DNA from: Candidatus Methanoperedentaceae archaeon
GTDB taxonomy: Archaea > Halobacteriota > Methanosarcinia > Methanosarcinales > Methanoperedenaceae
Length of the DNA stretch: 20,879 nucleotides
Assembly: GCA_027371625.1 (NCBI GenBank)
Contig: DAHXMQ010000184.1
Coordinates: 1-20,879, forward strand
Reading direction: 5' to 3'
In this document: piece after piece, positions 14,959 to 20,879 of the stretch
Layout: each line of letters opens with the position of its first letter
Numbering within the stretch: the stretch's first letter is position 1
Position numbers and translations under genes: made by a program
The notes under the pieces: model-generated
The model's database searches: none
The model's input: only the letters and a program-made list of their open reading frames with translations
Told to the model about the DNA's origin: nothing

Positions 14959-15902
14959 ATCCGGTTGCAATAGCGATTTTCCAGATGCTCGTAATAATCG
15001 CACTCGCCCCGCTCCTCAGTGGCATAATGAAAAAAGTAAAGGCGTTCTTCCAGATACGCAAGGGAGCGAGCATCTTCCAGCCCTACTATGATATAGCAAA
15101 GCTCCTTAAAAAAGATTCAGTGGTATCCGAGAATGCATCATGGATATTCCATGCAGCGCCTGTGATTTCTTTCGTCGCAATACTCGCGGCAGGCATGCTT
15201 ATCCCGATATACATCTCGGACATGCCGTTCGGTTTTGCGGGCGACCTCATAGCAATCGTATATCTTCTTGCCCTTGCTCGCTTTTTTACAGCGCTTGCTT
15301 CCCTTGATACCGGAAGCTCTTTCGGCGGCATGGGAGGGAGCAGGGAGATGTTCGTGGCTTCGATGGTCGAGCCTGCCATGATGCTCTCTATATTTGCCAT
15401 AGCGCTCAATGTTGGCTCAACAAACCTTGATGTAATTTCCCAGACCGTTTCATCAAGAGGGTTCTCTGCTTTCTCGCCCTATCACCTGCTCGCTTTTGTG
15501 GCGCTTTTCATTATCGCTATCGCGGAGACGGGAAGGATACCTGTGGATAACCCCGCCACGCATCTTGAATTAACCATGATACATGAAGCCATGATTCTTG
15601 AATACTCGGGAAAACAGCTTGCGCTCGTGGAGCTCGGGGCAATGATGAGAAACCTGCTTGTATTTTCGCTGCTTGCAAACATATTTTTCCCATGGGGCAT
15701 AGCATCAACCGCAAGTGTAGCAGGAATAGCCGCTGCCCTTGTCGCATTCGTAATAAAAATCGCGGTTCTCGGCGCAGCCATGGCAGTGGTCGAGACATCA
15801 ACAGCAAAGTGGAGGCTGTTCAGGCTTCCCGACCTCCTCTCAATTTCCCTCATGCTCTCGTTCCTTGCTCTTGTCTCATTTATTATCGTAAAAGGAGGAT
15901 AA
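14955..15902 (+). CDS. hyfC: HyfC/HycD-like (NuoH-type) membrane subunit
   Basis: A 315-residue protein with about eight membrane helices, of normal HycD/HyfC length. It carries KAFFQIRKGASIFQPYYD (29-46), DTGSSFGGMGGSREMFVASM (about 118-137), and the family signature ETGRIPVDNPATHLELTMIH, then RLFRLPDLL near the end. In this complex class the NuoH-type subunit joins the FeS arm to the ion-pumping subunits and carries the acidic quinone-chamber-like loops. The Glu and Asp of the signature are intact. ATGA overlap with hyfB. Confidence 0.96.
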   Translation: MNPVAIAIFQMLVIIALAPLLSGIMKKVKAFFQIRKGASIFQPYYDIAKLLKKDSVVSENASWIFHAAPVISFVAILAAGMLIPIYISDMPFGFAGDLIAIVYLLALARFFTALASLDTGSSFGGMGGSREMFVASMVEPAMMLSIFAIALNVGSTNLDVISQTVSSRGFSAFSPYHLLAFVALFIIAIAETGRIPVDNPATHLELTMIHEAMILEYSGKQLALVELGAMMRNLLVFSLLANIFFPWGIASTASVAGIAAALVAFVIKIAVLGAAMAVVETSTAKWRLFRLPDLLSISLMLSFLALVSFIIVKGG

Positions 15903-15903
15903 T

Positions 15904-16560
15904 ATGTCAGAAATCGTTCTCGGCTCAGGCATAATGCAGCTTTTGATCTCGCTTATACTTGTTTCAACATTTTTGATACTCGGCTCCACGCGCCTTTATT
16001 CTTGTGTGAGAGCCTTCGGGATACAGTCATTCCTGCTGGCATGCGTCGCAGGGATAGTGGCATATTCGACAGGAAAATACGACATCTACGTGGTTTCAAT
16101 CCTGACGCTTGTAATAAAAGCGCTTGTGATTCCATATATTTTCATATACATAATCCGCGAAATTAAGGTAAAAAGGGAAATCGCTCTTTATGTCGGCATA
16201 TCGCCTTCGCTAATAATCGGCGGCATCCTCGTTGTCATCTCGTACTATCTCATCCGCTCCATAAACCTCATCGAGCTTTCAAGTTTCGCGCTTTCAGCTT
16301 CCATGTCCATGGTGGCAATAGGGCTCTTCATTATGATAAGCCGAAAGAAAGCCATAATGCAGATGCTCGGCATACTGGTAATGGAAAATGGGCTTTTCCT
16401 CGGCGCGATATCGCTCACATACGGCATGCCCCTGCTCGTTGAGCTCGGGATATTCTTCGATGTACTGATAGGTGCGCTTATTATGGGCATAATGATTTTC
16501 AGGATAAACAGGACATTCGAGAGCATCGACACAGATATGCTCAAAACACTGATAGGCTGA
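15904..16560 (+). CDS. hyfE: HyfE-like (NuoK/MrpC-type) membrane subunit
   Basis: A 218-residue protein with six to seven membrane helices, near the usual HyfE length. The late segments IMQMLGILVMENGLFLGAIS and LVELGIFFDVLIGALIMGIM carry the conserved Glu residues (MENG, VELG) of the NuoK/MrpC family that take part in the proton path. A very good AAAGGAGGA lies directly before its ATG, inside the end of hyfC. Confidence 0.9.
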   Translation: MSEIVLGSGIMQLLISLILVSTFLILGSTRLYSCVRAFGIQSFLLACVAGIVAYSTGKYDIYVVSILTLVIKALVIPYIFIYIIREIKVKREIALYVGISPSLIIGGILVVISYYLIRSINLIELSSFALSASMSMVAIGLFIMISRKKAIMQMLGILVMENGLFLGAISLTYGMPLLVELGIFFDVLIGALIMGIMIFRINRTFESIDTDMLKTLIG

Positions 16561-16564
16561 TAAC

Positions 16565-18019
16565 ATGATAGAATATCTGCTTCTTGCCCCGATCATAACA
16601 AGCATAGTGTGCTTTTTCACAAAAACCCGCAAACAGGTTGAGGCGGTGAGCCTGACAGGTTCGGTAGTCACGCTTGTTCTCGGGCTGGTACTCGTTTCAC
16701 AGGTTTACCTGAACAACATAATCGTCTCATGGACGAATTTCCTCTTTGCCGATACGTTAAGCGCCTTCATCGTACTCATTGTTTCCATCGTTGGTTTTGT
16801 GGCTTCGCTTTACTCTTTGGGTTACATGGGGCATGAACTTGAGAAAGGCACAATGGATTTGCGAAGATTGAGAATATACTACGGGCTTTTCCATATCTTC
16901 ATGTTCACCATGCTGCTTGTCGGGGTTACGAACAACCTCGGTCTCTGGATCGCCATTGAGATGACCACCCTTGTCTCCGCCCTCCTGATGATACTGTACT
17001 CGAAAAAATCCTCGGTCGAAGCTGCCTGGAAATACATGATAATTTGTACTGTCGGCATCACGTTTGCGCTGTTCGGAACCATACTCACATACTTTGCGGC
17101 GGTCAAAATCCTGGGCGAGAGCGGTGATGCGCTCAACTGGACATCGCTTGTCTCTGTGGCAGACCAGTTCAACCCGACTATAATGAAGATAGCATTTGTT
17201 TTCATCCTCATAGGCTATGGTACAAAAGCAGGGCTTGCCCCCATGCACACATGGCTACCCGATGCCCACAGCGAAGCCCCGACTCCAGTAAGCGCGCTTC
17301 TTTCTGGGGTGCTTTTGAACTGCGCCATGTATGGCATTATCAGGTTTTACACAATAGCCACAAGGTCAACAGGAGCAGCTTTTACGAGCAACCTGCTTAT
17401 CATATTCGGGCTTCTTTCCCTTGGCATTGCAGTGCCTTTCATACTTCTCCAGGAAGACTACAAGAGAATGCTTGCATACTCAAGCGTTGAGCATATGGGA
17501 ATAATCGCCATCGGCATAGGCTTCGGGGGGATTTTCGGGATATTCGGGGCGATACTGCACATGTTCAACCACGCCATGACAAAATCCCTCATGTTCTTCG
17601 GCGCGGGTAATGTACTGCAAAAACACGATACAAAGGAAATATTCCACGTTAGCGGACTTGTTAAATCAATGCCGTACACGGGAGCGATGTTCGTCATCGG
17701 CGGGCTTGCAATCACAGGCTCCCCTCCTTTTTCCATCTTCATAAGCGAATTCATCATACTTGCAGCAGGGTTCCTGCAGGGGCATATAATCGCGGCAATA
17801 CTTTTCTTATTGTTTATAATAATAATATTCGCAGGCTTCTTCAACAACGTCAGCAAAATGGTTTTCGGGGAGCCGAAAGCAGGAGTAGAGAAGGGCGAAG
17901 TGAGCAGGTGGACGCTTGGGGCAATGGCTATATTGCTTGTGTTCGTGATTGTGCTCGGGGTTTACATTCCACCTTCATTCTACAGGATGATAATGAAAGT
18001 TGTGGAAATTGTGAGATGA
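16565..18019 (+). CDS. hyfF: HyfF-like antiporter-type membrane subunit
   Basis: A 484-residue second antiporter-like subunit, somewhat shorter than HyfF of E. coli as I recall it (about 526). It has TM5 Glu132 (WIAIEMTTL), TM7 Lys221 in GYGTKAGLAPMHTWLPDAHS and a Lys in FNNVSKMVFGEP near TM12. At the TM8 position where HyfB has Lys253 it has Asn252 (LLNCAMY). With HyfB it gives the complex two pump-like modules. Four bases separate it from hyfE and from hyfG. Confidence 0.95.
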   Translation: MIEYLLLAPIITSIVCFFTKTRKQVEAVSLTGSVVTLVLGLVLVSQVYLNNIIVSWTNFLFADTLSAFIVLIVSIVGFVASLYSLGYMGHELEKGTMDLRRLRIYYGLFHIFMFTMLLVGVTNNLGLWIAIEMTTLVSALLMILYSKKSSVEAAWKYMIICTVGITFALFGTILTYFAAVKILGESGDALNWTSLVSVADQFNPTIMKIAFVFILIGYGTKAGLAPMHTWLPDAHSEAPTPVSALLSGVLLNCAMYGIIRFYTIATRSTGAAFTSNLLIIFGLLSLGIAVPFILLQEDYKRMLAYSSVEHMGIIAIGIGFGGIFGIFGAILHMFNHAMTKSLMFFGAGNVLQKHDTKEIFHVSGLVKSMPYTGAMFVIGGLAITGSPPFSIFISEFIILAAGFLQGHIIAAILFLLFIIIIFAGFFNNVSKMVFGEPKAGVEKGEVSRWTLGAMAILLVFVIVLGVYIPPSFYRMIMKVVEIVR

Positions 18020-18023
18020 GAGC

Positions 18024-19607
18024 ATGGATATAGAACAAATCAGGAAAGATTTTGGAAGCGATATTCTCGATGAAAAAATCTTGGGCAATGAGATTTATTT
18101 TACTATAAAAGAAGAGGCTGCCGTGAGAGCCTGCGACCACTTATACCACCATCTCGGCGCTCCCCTTGTTTCCATCTTTGCCACAGACGAGAGAAAAAAA
18201 GATGGATGCTTCAGAATACACTATGTGTTCTCCTCACTATCATCCCTGAAAGATGACAGAACTGCAACAAACGTATTCATAATAATACAAATAAATATCG
18301 ATGAAAAAGCACCTCATTTCCGTTCCATCACGCCGAAGATTCCCTCAGCCAACTGGTACGAGCGCGAGATACAGGATATGTTCTGTTTGATACCAGTAGG
18401 ACACCCTGACCCGAGGAGGCTTATTAATTTCGAGGACTGGCCGACTGGATTGTATCCGCTGCGGAAGGATTTTGATATAACGACAAAAGCAGAGCGCGTT
18501 CAGGGCGAATACAGGTATCGCAGGGTGGAGGGCGAGGGAGTGTATGAAATCCCGGTTGGACCCGTGCATGCTGGCGTTATCGAGCCGGGGCATTTCAGGT
18601 TCAGTGTGGCAGGTGAGCCCGTTCTCAACCTTGAGATAAGGCATTTCTATACCCACAAAGGCGTGGAGAAACTATTCGAGAACATGTCCATCGACAAAGC
18701 GGTATTCCTTGCCGAACGTGTTTCTGGAGACAACTCGGTCGCACATGCTGTGGCTTTCTGCCAGGCTGTTGAGAAAATTGCAGGTATGGATATCCCTCCC
18801 CGCGCTAAATATATCCGTACAATCCTGATGGAACTTGAGCGCCTGTATAATCACCTGGGAGATATAGCAGGTATCGCGACCGATGTGGCTTATGCTTTCG
18901 GTGCAGCGCATGCCAATTTTCTTAAGGAAGAGATATTACAGCTAAATGAAGTAATTACAGGCAGCAGGCTTCTGCGGGGTATGAACGCCATAGGCGGCGT
19001 CAGGCGCGATATAGGTGATAAAAAGGAGATAATCCTGCAAAAACTCGCTTCCATAAAGAGCGATTTTAAGGAATTGATGGAGCTCCTCTTTGCATCGCCT
19101 TCTGTTGCTGACAGGATAGAAACAACTGGAAGAATCTACAATGATATAGCAAGAGAGCTTCATGTCGTCGGTCCTGCTGCGCGCGCCTCGGGGATCGACA
19201 GGGACACAAGACGGGATTACCCTTACGCTGCGTATGCCGAACTTGATTTCAAAGTACCTGTGCTTAAGAGCGGCGACGTCAATGCAAGGACAAGGGTACG
19301 CGCGGACGAAGTGTATGAATCCATTGACATAATTGAGCAGGCGCTTTCCCGTCTTCCGGACGGCGATATTAAATATGTTTTTAAGGAAATTCCCGACGGG
19401 TATGCCCTCGGATATACCGAGGCACCGAGGGGAGAGGCGCTCTACTGGGTGATGATAGAGAACAACAGGATCGAGCGGTGCAAGGTGCGAGACCCTTCGT
19501 TTTGCAACTGGCTTGCGATAGAGTATGCTGTTCTCGATAATATCGTACCCGACTTCCCGATAATCAATAAAAGTTTAAGTTTATCGTATTCTGGCAATGA
19601 TATGTAG
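18024..19607 (+). CDS. hyfG: HyfG-like large subunit (NuoC-NuoD type) lacking all NiFe-binding cysteines
   Basis: A 527-residue protein: an N-terminal NuoC-like domain (1-150, ending WYEREIQDMFCLIPVGHPDP ... PLRKDF) fused to a NuoD-like hydrogenase large-subunit domain, the HycE/HyfG arrangement. Where active group 4 hydrogenases read ERVCGIC, this reads ERVSGDN (residues 231-237; 18723-18734 codes SGDN). Where they read SLDPCYSC, this ends SLSLSYSG (19578-19595), and the chain stops at GNDM, so the post-translational cleavage tail is also absent. No NiFe centre can be held and no maturation protease would be needed. This is the hallmark of Ehr complexes. The reaction at this site is unknown. 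Other family blocks such as RHFYTHKGVEKLFE are intact, so it is not a decayed gene. Confidence 0.95.
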   Translation: MDIEQIRKDFGSDILDEKILGNEIYFTIKEEAAVRACDHLYHHLGAPLVSIFATDERKKDGCFRIHYVFSSLSSLKDDRTATNVFIIIQINIDEKAPHFRSITPKIPSANWYEREIQDMFCLIPVGHPDPRRLINFEDWPTGLYPLRKDFDITTKAERVQGEYRYRRVEGEGVYEIPVGPVHAGVIEPGHFRFSVAGEPVLNLEIRHFYTHKGVEKLFENMSIDKAVFLAERVSGDNSVAHAVAFCQAVEKIAGMDIPPRAKYIRTILMELERLYNHLGDIAGIATDVAYAFGAAHANFLKEEILQLNEVITGSRLLRGMNAIGGVRRDIGDKKEIILQKLASIKSDFKELMELLFASPSVADRIETTGRIYNDIARELHVVGPAARASGIDRDTRRDYPYAAYAELDFKVPVLKSGDVNARTRVRADEVYESIDIIEQALSRLPDGDIKYVFKEIPDGYALGYTEAPRGEALYWVMIENNRIERCKVRDPSFCNWLAIEYAVLDNIVPDFPIINKSLSLSYSGNDM

Positions 19608-19615
19608 GTGAAAAG

Positions 19616-20389
19616 ATGTTCAACATCCTGAAAAAGACTTTAAAAACAGGCACTGTAACTACTGATTATCCCGAAAAACCAGATGCTGCGCCTTCGGGAT
19701 TTCGCGGAAAACCTGAAATTCTCTACGATAAATGCACATCCTGCGGAAAATGCATAGCAGTATGTCCTCCAAATGTTATCCGGCTTGGTGAAGGAAAGCT
19801 CTCATTATCGTATTTCGGATGTATTTTCTGCGGCAGGTGCGAGGAGGTTTGCCAAGAAGGCGCCATAAAGCTCACGCAGGAGTATGAACTTGCTTCAAGT
19901 ACAAAGGATGGCGCCATGGAGCTCAACGAAAGGATAGAAAAAATATTCGGGAGATCCTTGCACATACGCGAGGTGGATGCGGGTTCGTGCAACGCATGCG
20001 AGGTGGAAGTGAATGCACTATCCAATCCGGTTTACGACATCGAGCGCCTCGGCATACATATTGTAGCATCCCCGCGCCATGCGGATATGCTGCTCGTTAC
20101 GGGTCCTGTGACAAGGAACATGGAGATTGCCCTCCGCAAGACATACGATGCCACGCCCGAGCCAAAGCTTGTGGCAGCCATGGGTTCGTGCGCGTGCTCG
20201 GGAGGCATATTCGGCGACACATACGCAAGTGGAGGCGGCGTGGACAGATTCATTCCGGTGGATGTGTATATCCCGGGATGCCCGCCCAGACCGCAAGCTG
20301 TGATATTCGGGCTAATGCTGGCTCTTGATAAGCTTGATAGGAAAAAGACCCCGTATTTAAATACGGGGACAAAGGAGGTAAAGGCATGA
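19616..20389 (+). CDS. hyfI: Fused ferredoxin and small subunit (HyfH + HyfI/NuoB type)
   Basis: A 257-residue protein in two parts. Residues 40-50 (CTSCGKCIAVC) and 69-79 (CIFCGRCEEVC) are two full [4Fe-4S] ferredoxin motifs, as in HyfH/HycF. From about 115 a NuoB/HycG-type domain follows, with GSCNACEVE (Cys125, Cys128), AMGSCACSGG (Cys192, with an additional Cys194) and PGCPPRP (Cys222), the four ligands of the proximal N2-type cluster. All three clusters are therefore predicted. These are usually two genes; here one fused polypeptide serves as the electron wire to the modified large subunit. GGTGA lies 5-8 nt before ATG 19616. The 3' end holds a 20-bp palindrome and overlaps uspA by four bases. 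Confidence 0.95.
   Translation: MFNILKKTLKTGTVTTDYPEKPDAAPSGFRGKPEILYDKCTSCGKCIAVCPPNVIRLGEGKLSLSYFGCIFCGRCEEVCQEGAIKLTQEYELASSTKDGAMELNERIEKIFGRSLHIREVDAGSCNACEVEVNALSNPVYDIERLGIHIVASPRHADMLLVTGPVTRNMEIALRKTYDATPEPKLVAAMGSCACSGGIFGDTYASGGGVDRFIPVDVYIPGCPPRPQAVIFGLMLALDKLDRKKTPYLNTGTKEVKA
20349..20368. promoter_or_regulatory. 20-bp perfect palindrome with TATTTAAATA core before the usp gene
   Basis: CCCCGTATTTAAATACGGGG is a perfect palindrome inside the last codons of the fused FeS subunit gene. Its core TATTTAAATA is TATA-like and centred 27-28 bp before the usp ATG, while AAAGGAGGT follows just downstream. It could be an internal promoter for usp, a regulator site, or an RNA hairpin that separates usp from the operon mRNA. 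Confidence 0.5.
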
Positions 20390-20820
20390 CAAAGTACGAA
20401 ATACTGGTGGCTACGGATGGCTCTGAGTACGGAAGGAAGGCTGAAATCGCTGGGATGAAGATTACGCGGTCGTATAATATCCGCATGGCTGCAATCTACG
20501 TGGCTGTGGGCAGCAAGGACTCGGAGCGCGAGGAACGCGTGGCGAAAGGCGAGGAGGTGCTCAACCGCGTGGTGGAAACAGGTGCTTCCATGGGTGTTGA
20601 AGTGAATAAACTGCTTGTCGGTGTCAGCATGCAGCGCATGCCGCAGCAGGGCGCGATGGCTGATTCGATAGCAAGAGCCATTCTCGATGCCGCTGAGAAA
20701 TACAGGGTGCATACCATCGTGCTCGGAGGCAAGGGCGAAAGCGAGATCAACCCGGAGCTCGGGAGCGTGGCACAGGCTGTTGTCAGGAAAGCCAAGTGCA
20801 CAGTGCTGGTGGCGAGGTAG
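20386..20820 (+). CDS. Universal stress protein (UspA) family protein
   Basis: A 144-residue single Usp domain. It opens with YEILVATDGSEYGRKAEIAG (4-23), the first strand and Asp of Usp proteins, and ends with IVLGGKGESEINPELGSVAQ and KAKCTVLVAR. The G-xx-G-(about 8-9)-GS pattern is that of ATP-binding Usp proteins. It overlaps the FeS subunit gene by ATGA and has a strong AAAGGAGGT ribosome binding site, so it is translated with the Ehr-type operon and may sense energy state for it. That link is inference. Confidence 0.93.
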   Translation: MTKYEILVATDGSEYGRKAEIAGMKITRSYNIRMAAIYVAVGSKDSEREERVAKGEEVLNRVVETGASMGVEVNKLLVGVSMQRMPQQGAMADSIARAILDAAEKYRVHTIVLGGKGESEINPELGSVAQAVVRKAKCTVLVAR

Positions 20821-20832
20821 GGAAAAAGGAAT

Positions 20833-20879
20833 ATGCGTGAAATTATCCTCTACTCCCGCACAGGGAGAACGGATTCAAG
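20833..20879 (+). CDS. Start of a gene cut by the window edge
   Basis: ATG 20833 follows AAAAAGGAAT, a good ribosome binding site, 12 bp after the usp stop, and opens MREIILYSRTGRTDS. The opening hints at the TrmY/DUF358 type of tRNA-modification protein, but fifteen codons are too few to decide. Confidence 0.5.
   Translation, partial: MREIILYSRTGRTDS

Noticed and set aside
19481..19513. The DPSFC motif in the large subunit (residues 492-496) as a surviving DPCxxC ligand pair.
   Set aside because: It aligns with the upstream block (xxxxNNWPTLRY) of HycE, not with the C-terminal ligand motif. The true L2 position is the SLSYSG at the end of the protein.
20032..20712. A 226-residue open frame on the minus strand opposite the FeS subunit and usp genes.
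   Set aside because: It spans two well-identified genes in antisense; His/Ser/Arg-rich composition is that of a reverse shadow.
1..20879. CRISPR arrays, insertion sequences and rRNA genes.
   Set aside because: I saw no regularly spaced repeats, no transposase-like proteins with terminal repeats, and no rRNA signature sequences in the window.

Overview
The window looks like a piece of a euryarchaeal chromosome, most likely from the methanogen / ANME side of the tree (Methanosarcinales-like; this placement is inference). The support is a group II chaperonin (thermosome), CofD of coenzyme F420 synthesis, an initiator tRNA-Met of archaeal type, a deoxyhypusine-synthase-family enzyme, TATA-box promoters, and a mix of Shine-Dalgarno starts and apparently leaderless starts. 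Coding density is high and most genes are short co-directional runs with 1-4 bp overlaps.

Layout. 1-243 (minus): a frameshifted, left-truncated gene resembling three-Cys-motif partner (TcmP) proteins. 439-870 (plus): cyclophilin lacking its catalytic Arg. 894-3901 (minus): BofA-like membrane protein, radical SAM/SPASM peptide-maturase-like protein, and thermosome. 4186-5000 (plus): overlapping unknown protein and nucleotidyltransferase, abutting tRNA-Gln(CTG). 5121-6532 (minus): histone-deacetylase-family hydrolase translationally coupled to a flavin-type split-barrel protein. 6591-7718 (minus): deoxyhypusine-synthase-family enzyme. 7830-7903 (minus): initiator tRNA-Met. 8003-10681 (plus): tight ABC exporter (ATPase + permease) and cofD unit. 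10661-11199 (minus): winged-helix protein and dodecin. 11366-12231 (plus): toxin-antitoxin-like pair whose antitoxin joins an MqsA/YgiT-type zinc finger to an AbrB domain, with a palindrome at its promoter. 12259-12445: a truncated second copy of dodecin in a 175-bp direct repeat. 12499-12831 (plus): unknown small protein.

The main system is 12934-20820 (plus): six genes colinear with a group 4 (HyfB-C-E-F-G-I type) energy-converting hydrogenase, followed by a 4-bp-overlapping UspA protein. Both antiporter-like membrane subunits keep the Glu and Lys residues expected for ion pumping, and the small subunit keeps ligands for three [4Fe-4S] clusters. The large subunit has lost all four cysteines that bind the NiFe centre (CxxC is SGDN; DPCxxC is SLSYSG). 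It therefore cannot be a NiFe hydrogenase. It fits the 'Ehr' (energy-converting hydrogenase-related) complexes: a membrane ion pump with an unknown redox reaction. Here the HyfH-type ferredoxin and HyfI-type small subunit are fused into one protein.

The right edge holds the first 47 bases of another gene.
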